NCBI GenBank assembly: GCA_023974075.1
Contig: CM043793.1
Coordinates: 8,984,788 to 9,048,787, forward strand
Source: Chaenocephalus aceratus
Taxonomy: Eukaryota; Chordata; Actinopteri; Perciformes; Channichthyidae
Length of the DNA stretch: 64,000 nt
Direction: 5' to 3'
Under the pieces are notes generated by a model that was not told the origin of the DNA, made no database searches, and saw only the letters and a program-made list of their open reading frames with translations. Below are positions 50,190 through 60,900 of the stretch, piece by piece. Each line of letters begins with the position of its first letter. Positions within the stretch are counted from its first letter, which is position 1. The position numbers were made by a program, and so were the translations under genes.

Positions 50190-50700
50190 CACCTGGACAC
50201 AGCAGGAACCTATGCCAGGATCCTGTTTGTGGACTTCAGCTCTGCCTTCAACACAACCCTCTGGCTGGAGGCTGCGCACCATCAGGACCAGAACCTCTCT
50301 GCATCAGGACCAGAACCTCTCCATCAGGACCAGAACCTCTCTCCATCAGGACCAGAACCTCTCTCCATCAGGACCAGAACCTCTCTCCATCAGGACCAAA
50401 ACCTCTCTCCATCAGGACCAAAACCTCTCTCCATCAGGACCAGAACCTCTCGGCACCTCAACAAGGCCCGCCCCCCCCACTGACACTTTACCTCAGCCAC
50501 AACGCAGACTCTGCATGGAGATCACAGGATGGTAAATAATGCAATGTTTAAATATTGCTTACTGCCCATATTTTATATTCTATAATTTATTGCATTCTAT
50601 TTCTTAATATAGTTCGCTATCTGTGTAGTTTTTACATTTTTTTATTTGTATGTACGACACCTCCTCATACGTGTGAACCTACCTGGCAATAAACCCGTTT
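50190..50700 (+). mobile_element. L2/CR1-like LINE fragment with an internal minisatellite
   Basis: 50190-50265 translates to HLDTAGTYARILFVDFSSAF, the palm start of a CR1/L2-type RT. The sequence then passes into a 22-bp minisatellite and ends with CTACCTGGCAATAAACCCGT and TTCTAATTCTGAT, a typical 3' end of these LINEs. Most of the RT is deleted. AATAAA at about 50688 could act as a poly(A) signal. Confidence 0.75.
50271..50447. repeat. 22-bp minisatellite, 8 copies
   Basis: Units of CCATCAGGACCAGAACCTCT plus CT; the second is shortened and two carry AAA for AGA. It replaces the region where the LINE RT would continue. Confidence 0.95.
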
Positions 50701-51917
50701 CTAATTCTGATCTTTTTGTCCACTGCCACGTCTACAGCAGCGCAGAATGGACAGAGGAAACATGATTGGGCCTCAAGTTTTTTGCAGCCAATATACATTA
50801 TCCTACAAACTTGGGATAGGAGGGTGAGTGAACAAGTTATCCATTGGTTGGAACCTACATCCCCATTGTTAGACGTACTAAATCCTGCACACTGCTCCTT
50901 CAAATTGACAATGTGAACATATGTCGCCATTTTGCCATTTCTGTTATTTTCAGTTGAGAATGTTTCAAAGTAATCTTAAAAAATTCAACTTACTTTTTGT
51001 TTCTACTGTTTATAAGTATGATGTTTAAATATGAAATGCTGTATTCATTAGTTGTACTATAATTCTACAAATATTTTTATATTTTAAGTTTTCAGAGTAA
51101 TTGTTTCCTACAGAACATTTTGTGATGTCATTTTGTTGAACCTGTTTGATTGGAAAATGTTAGAAAAAAGCTGTAAAATAACAGTATTCTAGCTCTTTAG
51201 GTTCTGTATTTATTTTAGTGTTTGATCATACAAATCTAATAAAAGAAAATGTAAAAAACTGTTTTTCTCATCAGAACTTTATTTAAGGTATTTTAATGTA
51301 ACATTTTAAGACAATGGATTTTGAAAAGAGAGGAACATTTCCTCTAAAATCTTTAAGGACAATTTCTGTATACTAATTGCTTTTGCACTTTATTTCAGTT
51401 TAATTTTATGGTTTTTGTTTGGCAGCCTGCTGCCAGTCATTTGACCGTTTTTCCGGTTTTTTTTGCCCGTAGAAGTTTTAGTGCTGTACTTTTATTAAAC
51501 GTTATTGACTGTAAAAAGAGCAGATACATCTGTAAAACCTGTAAAACCTTTAAGGACAATTCCCGTAAATTAATGTTATAAATTCTGCAGAACAATTTTA
51601 TAGAAAACAATAGCAATTTTCTATAGATTATTTTGCAGAATCTATAGTAAAATCCATAGGTAAATTCTATAGAATATTTGCCAATATTCTGCAGTATATT
51701 CTATAGAAACATCAATAGATTCTATAGAATATAGGTCACAAATTCTATGGTATTCTATAGAAACATCAATAGATTCTATAGAATATAGGTCACAAATTCT
51801 ATGGTATTCTTCAGTTCTATAGAAAGCATCCATGGGGTTTTCTATAGGATTCTATAGACTATTTTCTACAAAAAAACCATCTACAGTGTATATTTTCTAT
51901 ACTATAGTATTCTATAG

Positions 51918-52845
51918 ATTATTTCCCAGAATCTATAGTAAAACACGTAGGCAATTTCTATAGTATATCCGCAAAAATCCTGTAGTATTCTACAGAAATG
52001 TTCTATAGAATTTGTCCATAGATTTTTCTATAGATTATTTCCCAGAATCTATAGTAAAACACGTAGGCAATTTCTATAGTATATCTGCAAAAATCCTGTA
52101 GTATTCTACAGAAATGTTCTATAGAATTTGTCCATAGATTTTTCTATAGATTATTTCCCAGAATCTATAGTAAAACACGTAGGCAATTTCTATAGTATAT
52201 CCGCAAAAATCCTGTAGTATTCTACAGAAATGTTCTATAGAATTTGTCCATAGATTTTTCTATAGATTATTTCCCAGAATCTATAGTAAAACACGTAGGC
52301 AATTTCTATAGTATATCCGCAAAAATCCTGTAGTATTCTACAGAAATGTTCTATAGAATTTGTCCATAGATTTTTCTATAGATTATTTCCCAGAATCTAT
52401 AGTAAAACACGTAGGCAATTTCTATAGTATATCCGCAAAAATCCTGTAGTATTCTACAGAAATGTTCTATAGAATTTGTCCATAGATTTTTCTATAGATT
52501 ATTTACCAGAATCTATAGTAAAACACGTAGGCAATTTCTATAGTATATCCGCAAAAATCCTGTAGTATTCTACAGAAATGTTCTATAGAATTTGTCCATA
52601 GATTTTTCTATAGATTATTTCCCAGAATCTATAGTAAAACACGTAGGCAATTTCTATAGTATATCCGCAAAAATCCTGTAGTATTCTACAGAAATGTTCT
52701 ATAGAATTTGTCCATAGATTTTTCTATAGATTATTTCCCAGAATCTATAGTAAAACACGTAGGCAATTTCTATAGTATATCCGCAAAAATCCTGTAGTAT
52801 TCTACAGAAATGTTCTATAGAATTTGTCCATAGATTTTTCTATAG
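51918..52845. repeat. 116-bp satellite, 8 near-identical copies
   Basis: Unit starts at 51918, 52034, 52150, 52266, 52382, 52498, 52614 and 52730 (ATTATTTcCCAGAATCTATA). The copies differ by only a base or so (for example ATTTACC in the copy at 52498). Each unit contains several TCTATAG/CTATAGA palindromic words. It forms the inner right part of the TATAGAA element. Confidence 0.97.
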
Positions 52846-53014
52846 TATTCTATAGATTTTTTTGCTAAGGGATTACGTCACATGGGGGAGCAACTTTCTC
52901 GGACTCGTTCTCTGCCCAATCCGCGGTAGTAGTTTGTAGTTGGTTTGAGCGGTTGTGATTTAGTGAGCTGGTATTTTTTCGGTCATTTTACATTGCATTT
53001 CACCATTTGTAATC

Positions 53015-53150
53015 ATGGTGAGCTTGTGTTTGTGCAGGTTGCACAAACTCCAGCCTGTCAGGACATCGAGTCCACAGTTTCCCTAACAGGAAAAGGACCG
53101 GAGCTAGCGTTCGTTCCTGGGTGCGTTGTGCGAGGTGCATCCACCTCCCT
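53015..53150 (+). pseudogene. Decayed THAP-domain exon
   Basis: ATG at 53015 (MVSLC) is followed, after a one-base shift, by the frame CAGCTNSSLSGHRVHSFPNR and SWVRC (53031-53125). This has the THAP pattern C-x2-C, a His, the FP motif and the conserved Trp at 53118-53120. THAP zinc fingers are the DNA-binding heads of P-element-like and several other eukaryotic transposases. It sits just inside the left inner inverted end of the 46352-55232 transposon, oriented inward. It is non-functional because of the frameshift and the missing remainder. Confidence 0.65.
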
Positions 53151-53467
53151 GCAGCACATACTCTCCACAGCTTTATCAGGAAACCGTATTACATCTCTCT
53201 CCCCCCCTTCGCTGCTCTCTCTCTCCCCTCCGGTACACGGCACCGTAAGACGTAGTGTGGAGTTGCATTAGGTAACGCTGTACTGCTCCAGCCGTCTCCT
53301 TTGTGTTTGTGTGGGCGTGGTGGCTGTCACTCCTGGCTCCCGGCTCAACCTCCACTCACCTGCTGCAATCAGCTGTGCACCCTCCCCGACTACACACCTG
53401 CTTTCCATCAAGCCATTTACAACGGCATATCAACGGAGGCTCCACTACCTTTCTCCGCCAAATCGTC

Positions 53468-53556
53468 AAGTATCAGCCGTATCTCGCGTCTCCCCTCCGG
53501 TACACAGCTCCGTAGTGTGGAGTTGCATTAGGTAACGCGAGATACGGCTGATACTT
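53468..53556. repeat. 21-bp perfect inverted repeat (possible cruciform)
   Basis: AAGTATCAGCCGTATCTCGC at 53468 (21 bp to 53488) is the exact inverse of 53536-53556, with a 47-bp loop. The loop (CCTCCGGTACAC...GTGTGGAGTTGCATTAGG) is itself a direct repeat of 53226-53277. It looks like a template-switch product. Confidence 0.9.
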
Positions 53557-53591
53557 GCGCATTAGTTTCTGTTATGGATCAGTATCAACAG

Positions 53592-54461
53592 TAGTGATGG
53601 CAAAATGAAGCTTTGAATGAAGCATCGAACCACTTGGACAATTGTGTCGGAAATAGGTTCATTTCTCGAAGCTTCAGTTACAGCGACCTCTCCTGGCAAA
53701 GTGCAAGGCTGCAGTGGGTTTAACGTATCTTTGCCTTGAAAAATATTCGATGCACACACACACTAAGACTGAATATTATGTTCTATTTGCAATTAAAGAT
53801 TGATAATTGTGTGTATTGGGTTATTGAGAAGAGACGAGAGTGCTGGACATTTTTTTGGGAGGAGAGGGCCTTTTATCAGTTATTAAAGTTGAAAAAAAAA
53901 AGGATTAAAATACATCCATTCCGGGCTTTGAACCAGCTGCGCGGAGAACATCGCCACATTCGGGCCGCCGGCTCTACCCACTGGGCTATCTATTCCTTAA
54001 AATATTGAACTGTTTTTATATTACTTATCATTGTCTTTTTGTTCACAACTTCTCCACATTTCGAAGTGTTTCCAGAGCCAGAACGACCTATCTTTCTTCC
54101 TGGCTTGCTCTATAATGATACTACAATTCAAATGCAATACCAACAACAACTCAACAGCAACAACGCAAACTACGACAACCCACACATTGCGCATTGTTTA
54201 GAGCGGTCATAAAGTGTTGAAGCACTCAAATTTGAAACTGTTTCAACCTGTCACCTGTCAGAATCGAGACGAGGCAGTGCATTGAATCGCCTGATTGGAC
54301 GGCGAACCAGTGAGTTGATTCATTCAGGAAATAAAGCAGTTGCTGGTTCGGACGTCATATGTCACGTGATTTGAAGCAAGCTTCGAAGCACTGCTTCTAT
54401 GGAATAGGAAGTCCAGGATTGAAGCTCCGTTCGAAGCTACAGTGTCAAACTGCCATCCCTA
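53592..54461. mobile_element. hAT-type element with a tRNA-like segment
   Basis: The ends TAGTGATGGCAAAATG and TGCCATCCCTA (inverse TAGGGATGGCA) are flanked by perfect TSDs ATCAACAG (53584-53591 and 54462-54469). It is 870 bp and lacks a transposase. On the minus strand 53920-53998 resembles a tRNA: AGCCCAGTGGGTAGAGC (A-box-like) and GGTTCAAAGCC (B-box-like), without a pairing acceptor stem. This may be a captured tRNA-derived piece. Confidence 0.85.
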
Positions 54462-54599
54462 ATCAACAGTCCTGCCAGTAACGTTACTATATTATCAATA
54501 CTACTTTAGTTATAGCCTGATATATGATTGCTAACTTTACAATGTTGTGATGTGACTGACGTTAGCTAACATTAACTGTAGCTAACGCCGGTCACTCAC

Positions 54600-54790
54600 C
54601 AAGACAGCTGCCCTGTTCTCCACTGGTTCTCCTCACACCAAAGCTCCATTTCTCTCCGATGGCCGTTATTTCTTCTAATCCTTGGCTGCTCCTGGTCTCT
54701 TGGACGCATAGCAGGCTCATAATTATAATCATATGCATTCGAATATATATTTTCAACCTCTTCTGTGTCAAAACTAGCATTGTGATCCAT
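54600..54790 (-). pseudogene. First exon of a transposon-associated protein
   Basis: ATG at 54790-54788 opens 63 codons to a consensus donor (CTTG|GTGAGT, GT at 54599-54598). The product starts MDHNASFDTEEVENIYSNAY, continues with an acidic/aromatic NYEP box and a basic QPRIRRNNGHRREMELWC segment. The order (aromatic-EP box, then WC) resembles the N-terminus of P2X7-like zinc-binding proteins often linked to fish transposons; this is a weak similarity. It lies inside the right inner inverted end of the 46352-55232 element, facing inward. No following exon was found. Confidence 0.5.
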
Positions 54791-56334
54791 GTTTATTCAT
54801 ACGTTAGACCGGCCGCTCTCCCCCATGTTACGTCACACGCGGGAGGTCACGTGCGGAGGCTTTTTTATGCAGAAGTGAAAATGTCTTACTAAAACGACGC
54901 CAGATGTCAACCCGTTCCATGCTCTTTTGAGAAATCTAATGTACAAATTCATCTGTCGATTGAATGTTTCTCATAACTCTCTCATTATGCTGCTGTCAAA
55001 TCCGTGTTTCCAGTCACCTCTGTGGAAACATTGGTATAACTGCCTTTTTTAATTTATATTTGAGTGTTGTATGTCTTTTAATAATGGACCAAGAGTCTCT
55101 TTAAATAAAGCTGATGATGATGATGATGTAGTGTATATTTCTGTATATTTTTTTGAAAATATAGTGTATTCATCATTTTCCTACACATGTATTCACTGGT
55201 GTCTCTAACCTGCAAGTTGCTCTTTAAGAAGTAAAAGAAAGGCTGGGTAGGCTATGCGTTAGCGGCTGGCTCTGATATTTGACTTGATATTTGCCACAAG
55301 AAAAAAATTATAGTAACCAAGAAAATAATTACTTTAAATTGCCAAGAATGATATATGGTTATTTTCTAATCAACAAAAACCTCTAATGGCAGCAGGTATA
55401 GTGTCACACTATTATATTGCTCAATACAATGACTGTGTACCTGTTATACACTGACAGTAAGCGTTGGTTTAACCATAGAAACCATTGTTTATCAGGCTTA
55501 GCAAGAATTTCTTATTATTGAAGAGGACATATAATGCTCATTTTCAGGTTCATATTTGTATATTGTGCCTCAACTGTGGCAAATGTACATGCTTTATGTT
55601 CCTAAAGCTCTTTATTGTTTTCATACGGCCTGTGCTGCAGCACCTCTTTTCACCCTCTGTCTGAAACCAGAGCCCAGTCTGCTCTGATTGGTTAGTTGGC
55701 AGGCTCTGTTAGGATTGGTCAACTGCTTAGAGATGTCCATCCCTTTAGCATAACATGTACAATGTGTCGAACTACTAGCCAATAGAGAACCGCAGTGACG
55801 CGTCGTAAAACCCGGAAGTAAACTTCTTCCAGTTCCTTCGTCAAAAACCAATGCAAATTCTCCATAGGATTTTGGAAAATAGCTCGAAATAAGGTCTGTG
55901 GTTGACACACATTTAAGAGAGGGATCACATTTTGTTCAGCCGGATAATCTACTTTTATAATTTTTGAATCATAAATCTAGTCGCCAAAAGCGAAATGCTA
56001 ACGTTATGCTATAAACGAACTACAAGCCAGTACAGCAGCAGGGTCGCACGACTTCAACGTCATGCCAACTTAAGATCGTTTCAACTGACTTGCACTGAAA
56101 CTGTACTTTGAACACTTTAAATATATTAACATTTTAAACTGTATACCCCGTTTATCAAGGCCCTTTTTGTTTTGTTTTATGTATACATGTCACACTGTGG
56201 GAAACGATATTTCCATATTTCTGGATGTATAACACATGTAGAATTGTTGACAATAAAGCTGACTTTGACTTCCGCGTGCTTGCATATTTTAACAAAGCTT
56301 TTAATTTTAGCCACACTGAATTTAACTAGAAGTC

Positions 56335-58800
56335 ATGGCTGTGTCAATTACCAGTCTGATATCATTTTACAAAGATGACAAGAAGAGTGTAGATAGAGGA
56401 GAGAACCACTACAAGTCAGGACACGTACAACAGTGCAGCCTAGATGAAGGTGTGCTTACCGGTGTTGTCAGGGCTAGCATGAGGGACAAGGTTTATAGTG
56501 TCGGTGAGTAGTGATAGCAAGAGTACCGTTACCCTAGAGTTAATTTATTCACATTAATTCCCATCAACAAAACCATTTTATGTGTCACATGAAATCTTTA
56601 TTAGGCAAGGCAAGTTTATTTATATAGCACTTTTCAACACATGGCAATTCAAAGTGCTTTACAAAAAATGAAAGACATTAAGAAAATGGCATTTAAAATC
56701 AGTCATTAAAAAGAAAAGCTAATAAAATAAACATTAAAAGAAAAAATACATGGATAAAAGTTACAGTGCAGTTTAAGATGTGAATAGTTCAATTAAAAGC
56801 AGCGACAAAAAGAAAAGTCTTCAGCCTGGATTTAAAAGTAGTAAGAGTTGCAGCGGACCTGCAGGTTTCTGGGAGTTTGTTCCAGATATTTGGAGCATAA
56901 TAACTGAACGCTGCTTCTCCATGTTTAGTTCTGACTCTGGGGACAGAAAGCTGACCCCTGAAGACCTGAGAGATCTGGATGGTTCATCATTTAGCAGGAG
57001 GTCAGAAATGTATTTTGGGCCTAAACCATTCAGTGCTTTATAAACCAGCAGCAGTATTTTGAAATCTATTCTTTGACACACAGGAAGCCAGTGTAAAGAC
57101 TTCAGAACAGGAGTGATGTGATCCACTTTCTTAGTGGTAGTGAGGACTCGAGCAGCGGCGTTCTGAATCAGCTGCAGCTTTCTAATAGATTTTTTAGTGA
57201 GACCTGTGAAGACACCATTGCAGTAGTCGAGTCTACTGAAGATAAAGGCATGGACAAGTTTTTCCAAATCCTGCTGTGACATTAGTCTTTTAATCCTAGA
57301 TATGTTCTTTAGGTGATAGTAGGCTGATTTAGTAACTGTTTGAATGTGACTGTTGAAACTCAGGTCAGAGTCCATGACTACACCTAGATTTCTGGCTTTA
57401 TCTGTTGGTTTGAACATTGCAGGCTGAAGCTCAGCGCTAACTTTTATACATTCTGCCTTGGCTCCAAAAACCATTACCTCAGTTTTATCTTTGTTTAATT
57501 GGAGAAAGTTCTGACTCATCCTGTCATTGATTTGTTCAATGCGCTTACTCAGTGTTTGAATTGGAGCATCGTCTCCTGGTGAAATGGTTACGTAAATGTG
57601 TGTGTCATCTGCATAGCTATGGTAACTTATTTTGTTGTTCTTCATTATCTGAGCCAGTGGTAGCATGTAGACGTTAAAGAGAAGAGGCCCCAAGATTACA
57701 AATATTACACACCAGAAAACACAGAAATATCCATGAAATAAACATACAATAGGCTATAAACAATTAAAGGGATAATTGCGAAGGCATTACAAATGTAAAT
57801 ATATTTTAAATAATAAAACAATCCCACCACCACAGGTATCTACAGGAGAAGAGGGAATTCTCTCCACAAAATGTGAATGCCCATGTGGAAAATGGAAATG
57901 CAGTCATGCGGCTGCATTAGCCATCTTTGCCATCCACAATTTCAGCTGCACTGACACCCCCTGTCAGTGGAAGAAGCCAAAGGCAGCTAAACGTATGCAT
58001 TCAGTGGAGGAGCTATTTCCTCCAACCAATGACTCATTCAACCCGCTGACAAGAGAGCCCACCTCCGAAGATCGTGACTGGCTGAGGGACAGACTCGGGG
58101 GCAGGTTCTCAGGAATTTCTTGGCTTCTCTCCCCCGAGCCAGAAGAGGAACACTACAGCTTGGAAACACTTACTGTTCCTGAAATTCTCAAATCTGTTGG
58201 GCATCAGGGACCTGAGGCAATTGTGGCAAGCATGGCATTGTCTGAGGAGCAACAGAGGGCAATTCAGGTGGCTACCACTGGTCAGCGAACCAACCCAAAC
58301 TGGCATTTGTTCAGGAAAGGAAGGTTGACTGCCAGCAACTTTGAGCTGTCCTGAGGTCAAAGCGTGTGACTGCTTCCCTTATTGCCAGGGTGCTAGGGCA
58401 ACAACAGGCCCATGATGGTGTTTTGTCTGTACAGTGGGGGACTATGAATGAATGTGAGGGCGTCAGGGCATTCACCACTGGAACCCAGATGCAGTTCCAT
58501 GAGTCAGGTTTGTGGTTCTCCCAATCAGGAGTGTTGGGGGCATCTCCAGATGGTCTGATAGGGTCTTCCACTGTGCTGGAGGTAAAGTGTCCCTACGGAG
58601 CCAGGGAAATGACAATTAGTGAAGCATTGCAAATCAAGTGTCAGTAAGGAGGGTGAAACATTCAGCCTGCGTGAGGAATATCCTTACTGGCACCAAGTGC
58701 AAGGTCAGCTTCACCTCACTGCAAGAAAGAAGAAGAAATTAAGAAATTGTGAATCGTTTTTAATTTACATTTACTCGCCTTTGCAATGTTGTGGTTGTTA
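56335..58800 (+). pseudogene. SWIM zinc finger plus YqaJ-type nuclease gene (broken)
   Basis: Exon 1 (56335-56503) starts MAVSITSLISFYKDDKKSVD, includes GVLTGVVRASMRDKVYSV and ends at a GTGAGT donor in phase 1. Exon 2 starts at 57846 after an AG and restores frame (G|GA). It encodes a SWIM finger (CECPCGKWKCSHAAALAIF) and then a linker (to WHLFRKGRLTASNF). One base is missing near 58341; the next frame gives a YqaJ/lambda-exonuclease-like core with ESGLWFSQSGVLGASPDGL and VLEVKCPYG (D..ExK). A second shift near 58640 leads to EEYPYWHQVQGQLHLT, the conserved Q-x-Q helix, after which it is truncated. The intron contains the L2-B copy. Not a host gene. Confidence 0.85.
56604..57696 (-). mobile_element. 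L2-B LINE copy, 5'-truncated, in the YqaJ gene intron
   Basis: The minus-strand frame 57693-56821 encodes LLFNVYMLPL, the catalytic YADDTHIYV, LNKDKTEVMVFGAKAE, RLDYCNGVFTGLTKKS and LHWLPVCQRI, with the frame lost near the C-terminus. The 3' tail TTTATTTATATAGCAC is at about 56610. It has the uninterrupted sequence around CTAGATATGTTCTTT (about 57297-57311). That is the site where the 1.66-kb TIR element entered the copy at 25145-30640, so it serves as the empty-site reference. Confidence 0.93.
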
Positions 58801-58804
58801 GAGT

Positions 58805-59520
58805 GTTAGGCTTCCTGTCAGCTCGTCTGTTGGGAAGATATAAAATATTAGTTTCATGGAAGTCACACCGTCACATATAAGAGCATTAAGACATACAGTA
58901 CATAGGCTAAAACAAAACATCTAAAGATATAACCTTGCACTTTGTCTCGTGAACATTTTCACTATTTTGACATTTTTATAGATGAAAATTGAACTAAAGA
59001 AATAAATGGTAGATTAATCCATATTGAAAATAGGTGTCAGCTACTACACTAATTATAATAGTTATATGTCTTAATTAATAAAGATAAGATATTACTGTAT
59101 TGATCCCAATTTTGGAAATATTTGTGTTGCAGCAGCATAACAACAAAAACAAAATATAAGTTATTATATATACAAAAGTATGTGAGGGATGGAATATTAA
59201 ATTGAATATAAATGTAAAATGTACATGTGATTTTACGTCCAAGAGAAGCTATGGAGCAGAGAGTTCTCTGCCAGCCAGAGGTGATTTGTTATTAGTTCAA
59301 TATGTCAAACTGATTTCCCTGACTACAATCTTTAGTTACATGGTGAAACGTTATGCTGCTTGTACTAATTAGACTTATCATATAAGCCACACAGATTTAA
59401 ATAGGATTTATTCATTATCTTTACTTATGTATTTTCAGCAGCGCCATCTCTAAAACGGCAATACAGTCACTACCCATCATTTACATTTCACCGTGACATG
59501 GACAAAAATGTAACGTCAGC
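58805..59520. other. AT-rich interior of the 55520-60400 transposon, no gene
   Basis: No transposase catalytic frame is visible where one would be expected between the YqaJ and THAP genes. A LINE-tail-like fragment is at about 59085-59145 (TTACTGTATTGATCCC). Confidence 0.6.
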
Positions 59521-59524
59521 TTAC

Positions 59525-59637
59525 CTCATGGCACGAATCCAGACTCTCCTTTGGAAAACATTGGCCGGGAAACGATAGAACGAGCACGTTTCATGCGAAG
59601 ACCTGTGGCTACAACCCGGAGCAAAGCAACAAACCAT
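59525..59637 (-). pseudogene. THAP-domain first exon of a transposase
   Basis: ATG at 59637-59635 opens 37 codons plus 2 nt, ending at a consensus donor (ATGAG|GTAAGC, GT at 59524-59523). The product MVCCFAPGCSHRSSHETCSF continues YRFPANVFQRRVWIRAM. It has the THAP signature: C-x4-C spacing (also CC), the FP motif after an aromatic-Arg, and the conserved Trp. A THAP finger binds transposon ends. The exon is intact, but no following exons remain between it and 58800. Upstream (59640-59690) are GCTAACGTTAGCTAACG palindromic words of unknown role that also occur near 54560 and 48560-48840. Confidence 0.8.
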
Positions 59638-60597
59638 TGCGTAGCTAACTAGTAGCGCTAGCTTTAGCTAACGTTAGCTAACGAAACGAACTGCCGAGTA
59701 AAATTGGAAAACACTGGTAATTAATTATTCTATAATTTGTAAAACTACGGTGTTAAAAACGACAATTTCAAAAATACAGATTCTAATGGTCAGATATAGA
59801 TATACAGATACTAAAGATACTACAGATACTAAAGATAGGCAGGTACTTGCTTTCAAGCAGAACACAGGGGAAAACAAACTTAGCGGGAGTGTTTACGTGT
59901 TAGGCGTAATGACGTACAACGGCCTCGACAATTTCTGTAGTCCTATTCAGCCACTCGATAACAACCATCGTTTTTCAGACACGTAAACTCTTCAGAAATC
60001 CCCAGTGGGGTCACTGCTGATGTATCTACTGTCGTAGAACAAAACGTGATTTATCTCTTAAATTTGTGTCAACCACAGACCTTATTTCGAGCTATTTTCC
60101 AAAACCCTATGGAGAAAATGCATTGCTTTTTGACGAAGGAACCGGAAGTGCTAAAAATGCTAAAAATGCTAACTTACTTCCGGGTTTTACGACGCGTCAC
60201 TGCGGTTCTCTATACTGTAGAAGAGCTGTAGTTTAACGTAGTGTGTCACTATGTTACTGAAGTAAACAAAGGAGTCCAATCGAGTTGTATCAGGCAGGGG
60301 GCTTGGGATTTTAGCCTTTTAGCCAATGCAGACCATTTACATGCACACATACCTATAACACACTACAGGAAAGGGAAAAACCCCAAAAGCATAATAACCA
60401 TAGTGTAGTTGGCAAACTGCAATTGTTATACTGACACTTTCAACAGTTGAAAACCCTGACAAATTATATCATCCTGCCAATAGAGTATTCAGATTAAACA
60501 TACTCATGTGTTTCCAGAGGGCAGTTAAAAACGTTGCTATTGGTATGTTTTGTCTTCAGAGAATGACTTCATCCCAGGGTCCTCCTAAGAGGCAAAT

Positions 60598-60736
<139 letters not shown>

Positions 60737-60900
60737 CCTAGCATTACTATACTTGTGGGGACCTACATCTGTTTACACAGTCACGTGTGGGGACTCGCCT
60801 CCCTTATGGGGACAAATTGGAGGTCCCCATGAGGGGAATCATTAATTCTAGGGTGAAGACTTGGTTAGGTTTAGGTTTAGGATTAGGGTAAGGGTAAGGT

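Larger units (their letters stand above)
46549..52872. mobile_element. 6.3-kb element with TATAGAA subterminal arrays
   Basis: The ends are ATCCCTTAGCAAAAAAATCT and AGATTTTTTTGCTAAGGGAT, a perfect 20-bp inverted pair that continues into CTATAGAAT-type repeats on both sides (46568-46910 and 51590-52860). It lies exactly within the THAP transposon. The interior holds TGTAAAA-rich sequence, a LINE fragment and possible spliced exons, but no transposase frame I recognise. The superfamily is unknown. Confidence 0.75.
46352..55232. mobile_element. Decayed two-gene THAP transposon, split by later insertions
   Basis: CTTAAAGAGCAACTTGCAGG at 46354-46373 is the inverse of CCTGCAAGTTGCTCTTTAAG at 55211-55230. 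The native sequence is 46352-46548 plus 52873-55232. The intervening 6.3 kb is the TATAGAA element, and 53592-54461 is a hAT insertion. A second inner inverted pair (TACGTCACATGGGGGAGC near 52874 and its near-inverse near 54820-54840) frames two inward-facing first exons: a THAP-like exon on plus (53015) and a short acidic exon on minus (54790). The catalytic region is missing. The architecture parallels the neighbour at 55520-60400. Confidence 0.65.
55520..60400. mobile_element. Decayed two-gene transposon: SWIM-YqaJ nuclease and THAP protein facing each other
   Basis: About 150 bp at 55787-55940 is nearly identical to the reverse complement of 60047-60220 (CAGTGACGCGTCGTAAAACC, AAATAGCTCGAAATAAGGTC). 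Flanking sequence extends to about 55520 and 60400, where ATAATGCTCATTTTC faces an inverse GTTATTATGCTTTTG. Inside are a SWIM-YqaJ gene on plus (56335-58800) and a THAP exon on minus (59525-59637). An L2-B copy interrupts it. From memory, ISL2EU/PHIS-type elements pair a THAP-bearing transposase with a YqaJ nuclease, which fits. No DDE core remains, so it is non-autonomous now. Confidence 0.75.

Noticed and set aside
56335..58800. SWIM-YqaJ gene as a host gene
   Set aside because: Two frameshifts, a truncated end, and position inside inverted transposon ends next to a THAP exon point to a mobile element.
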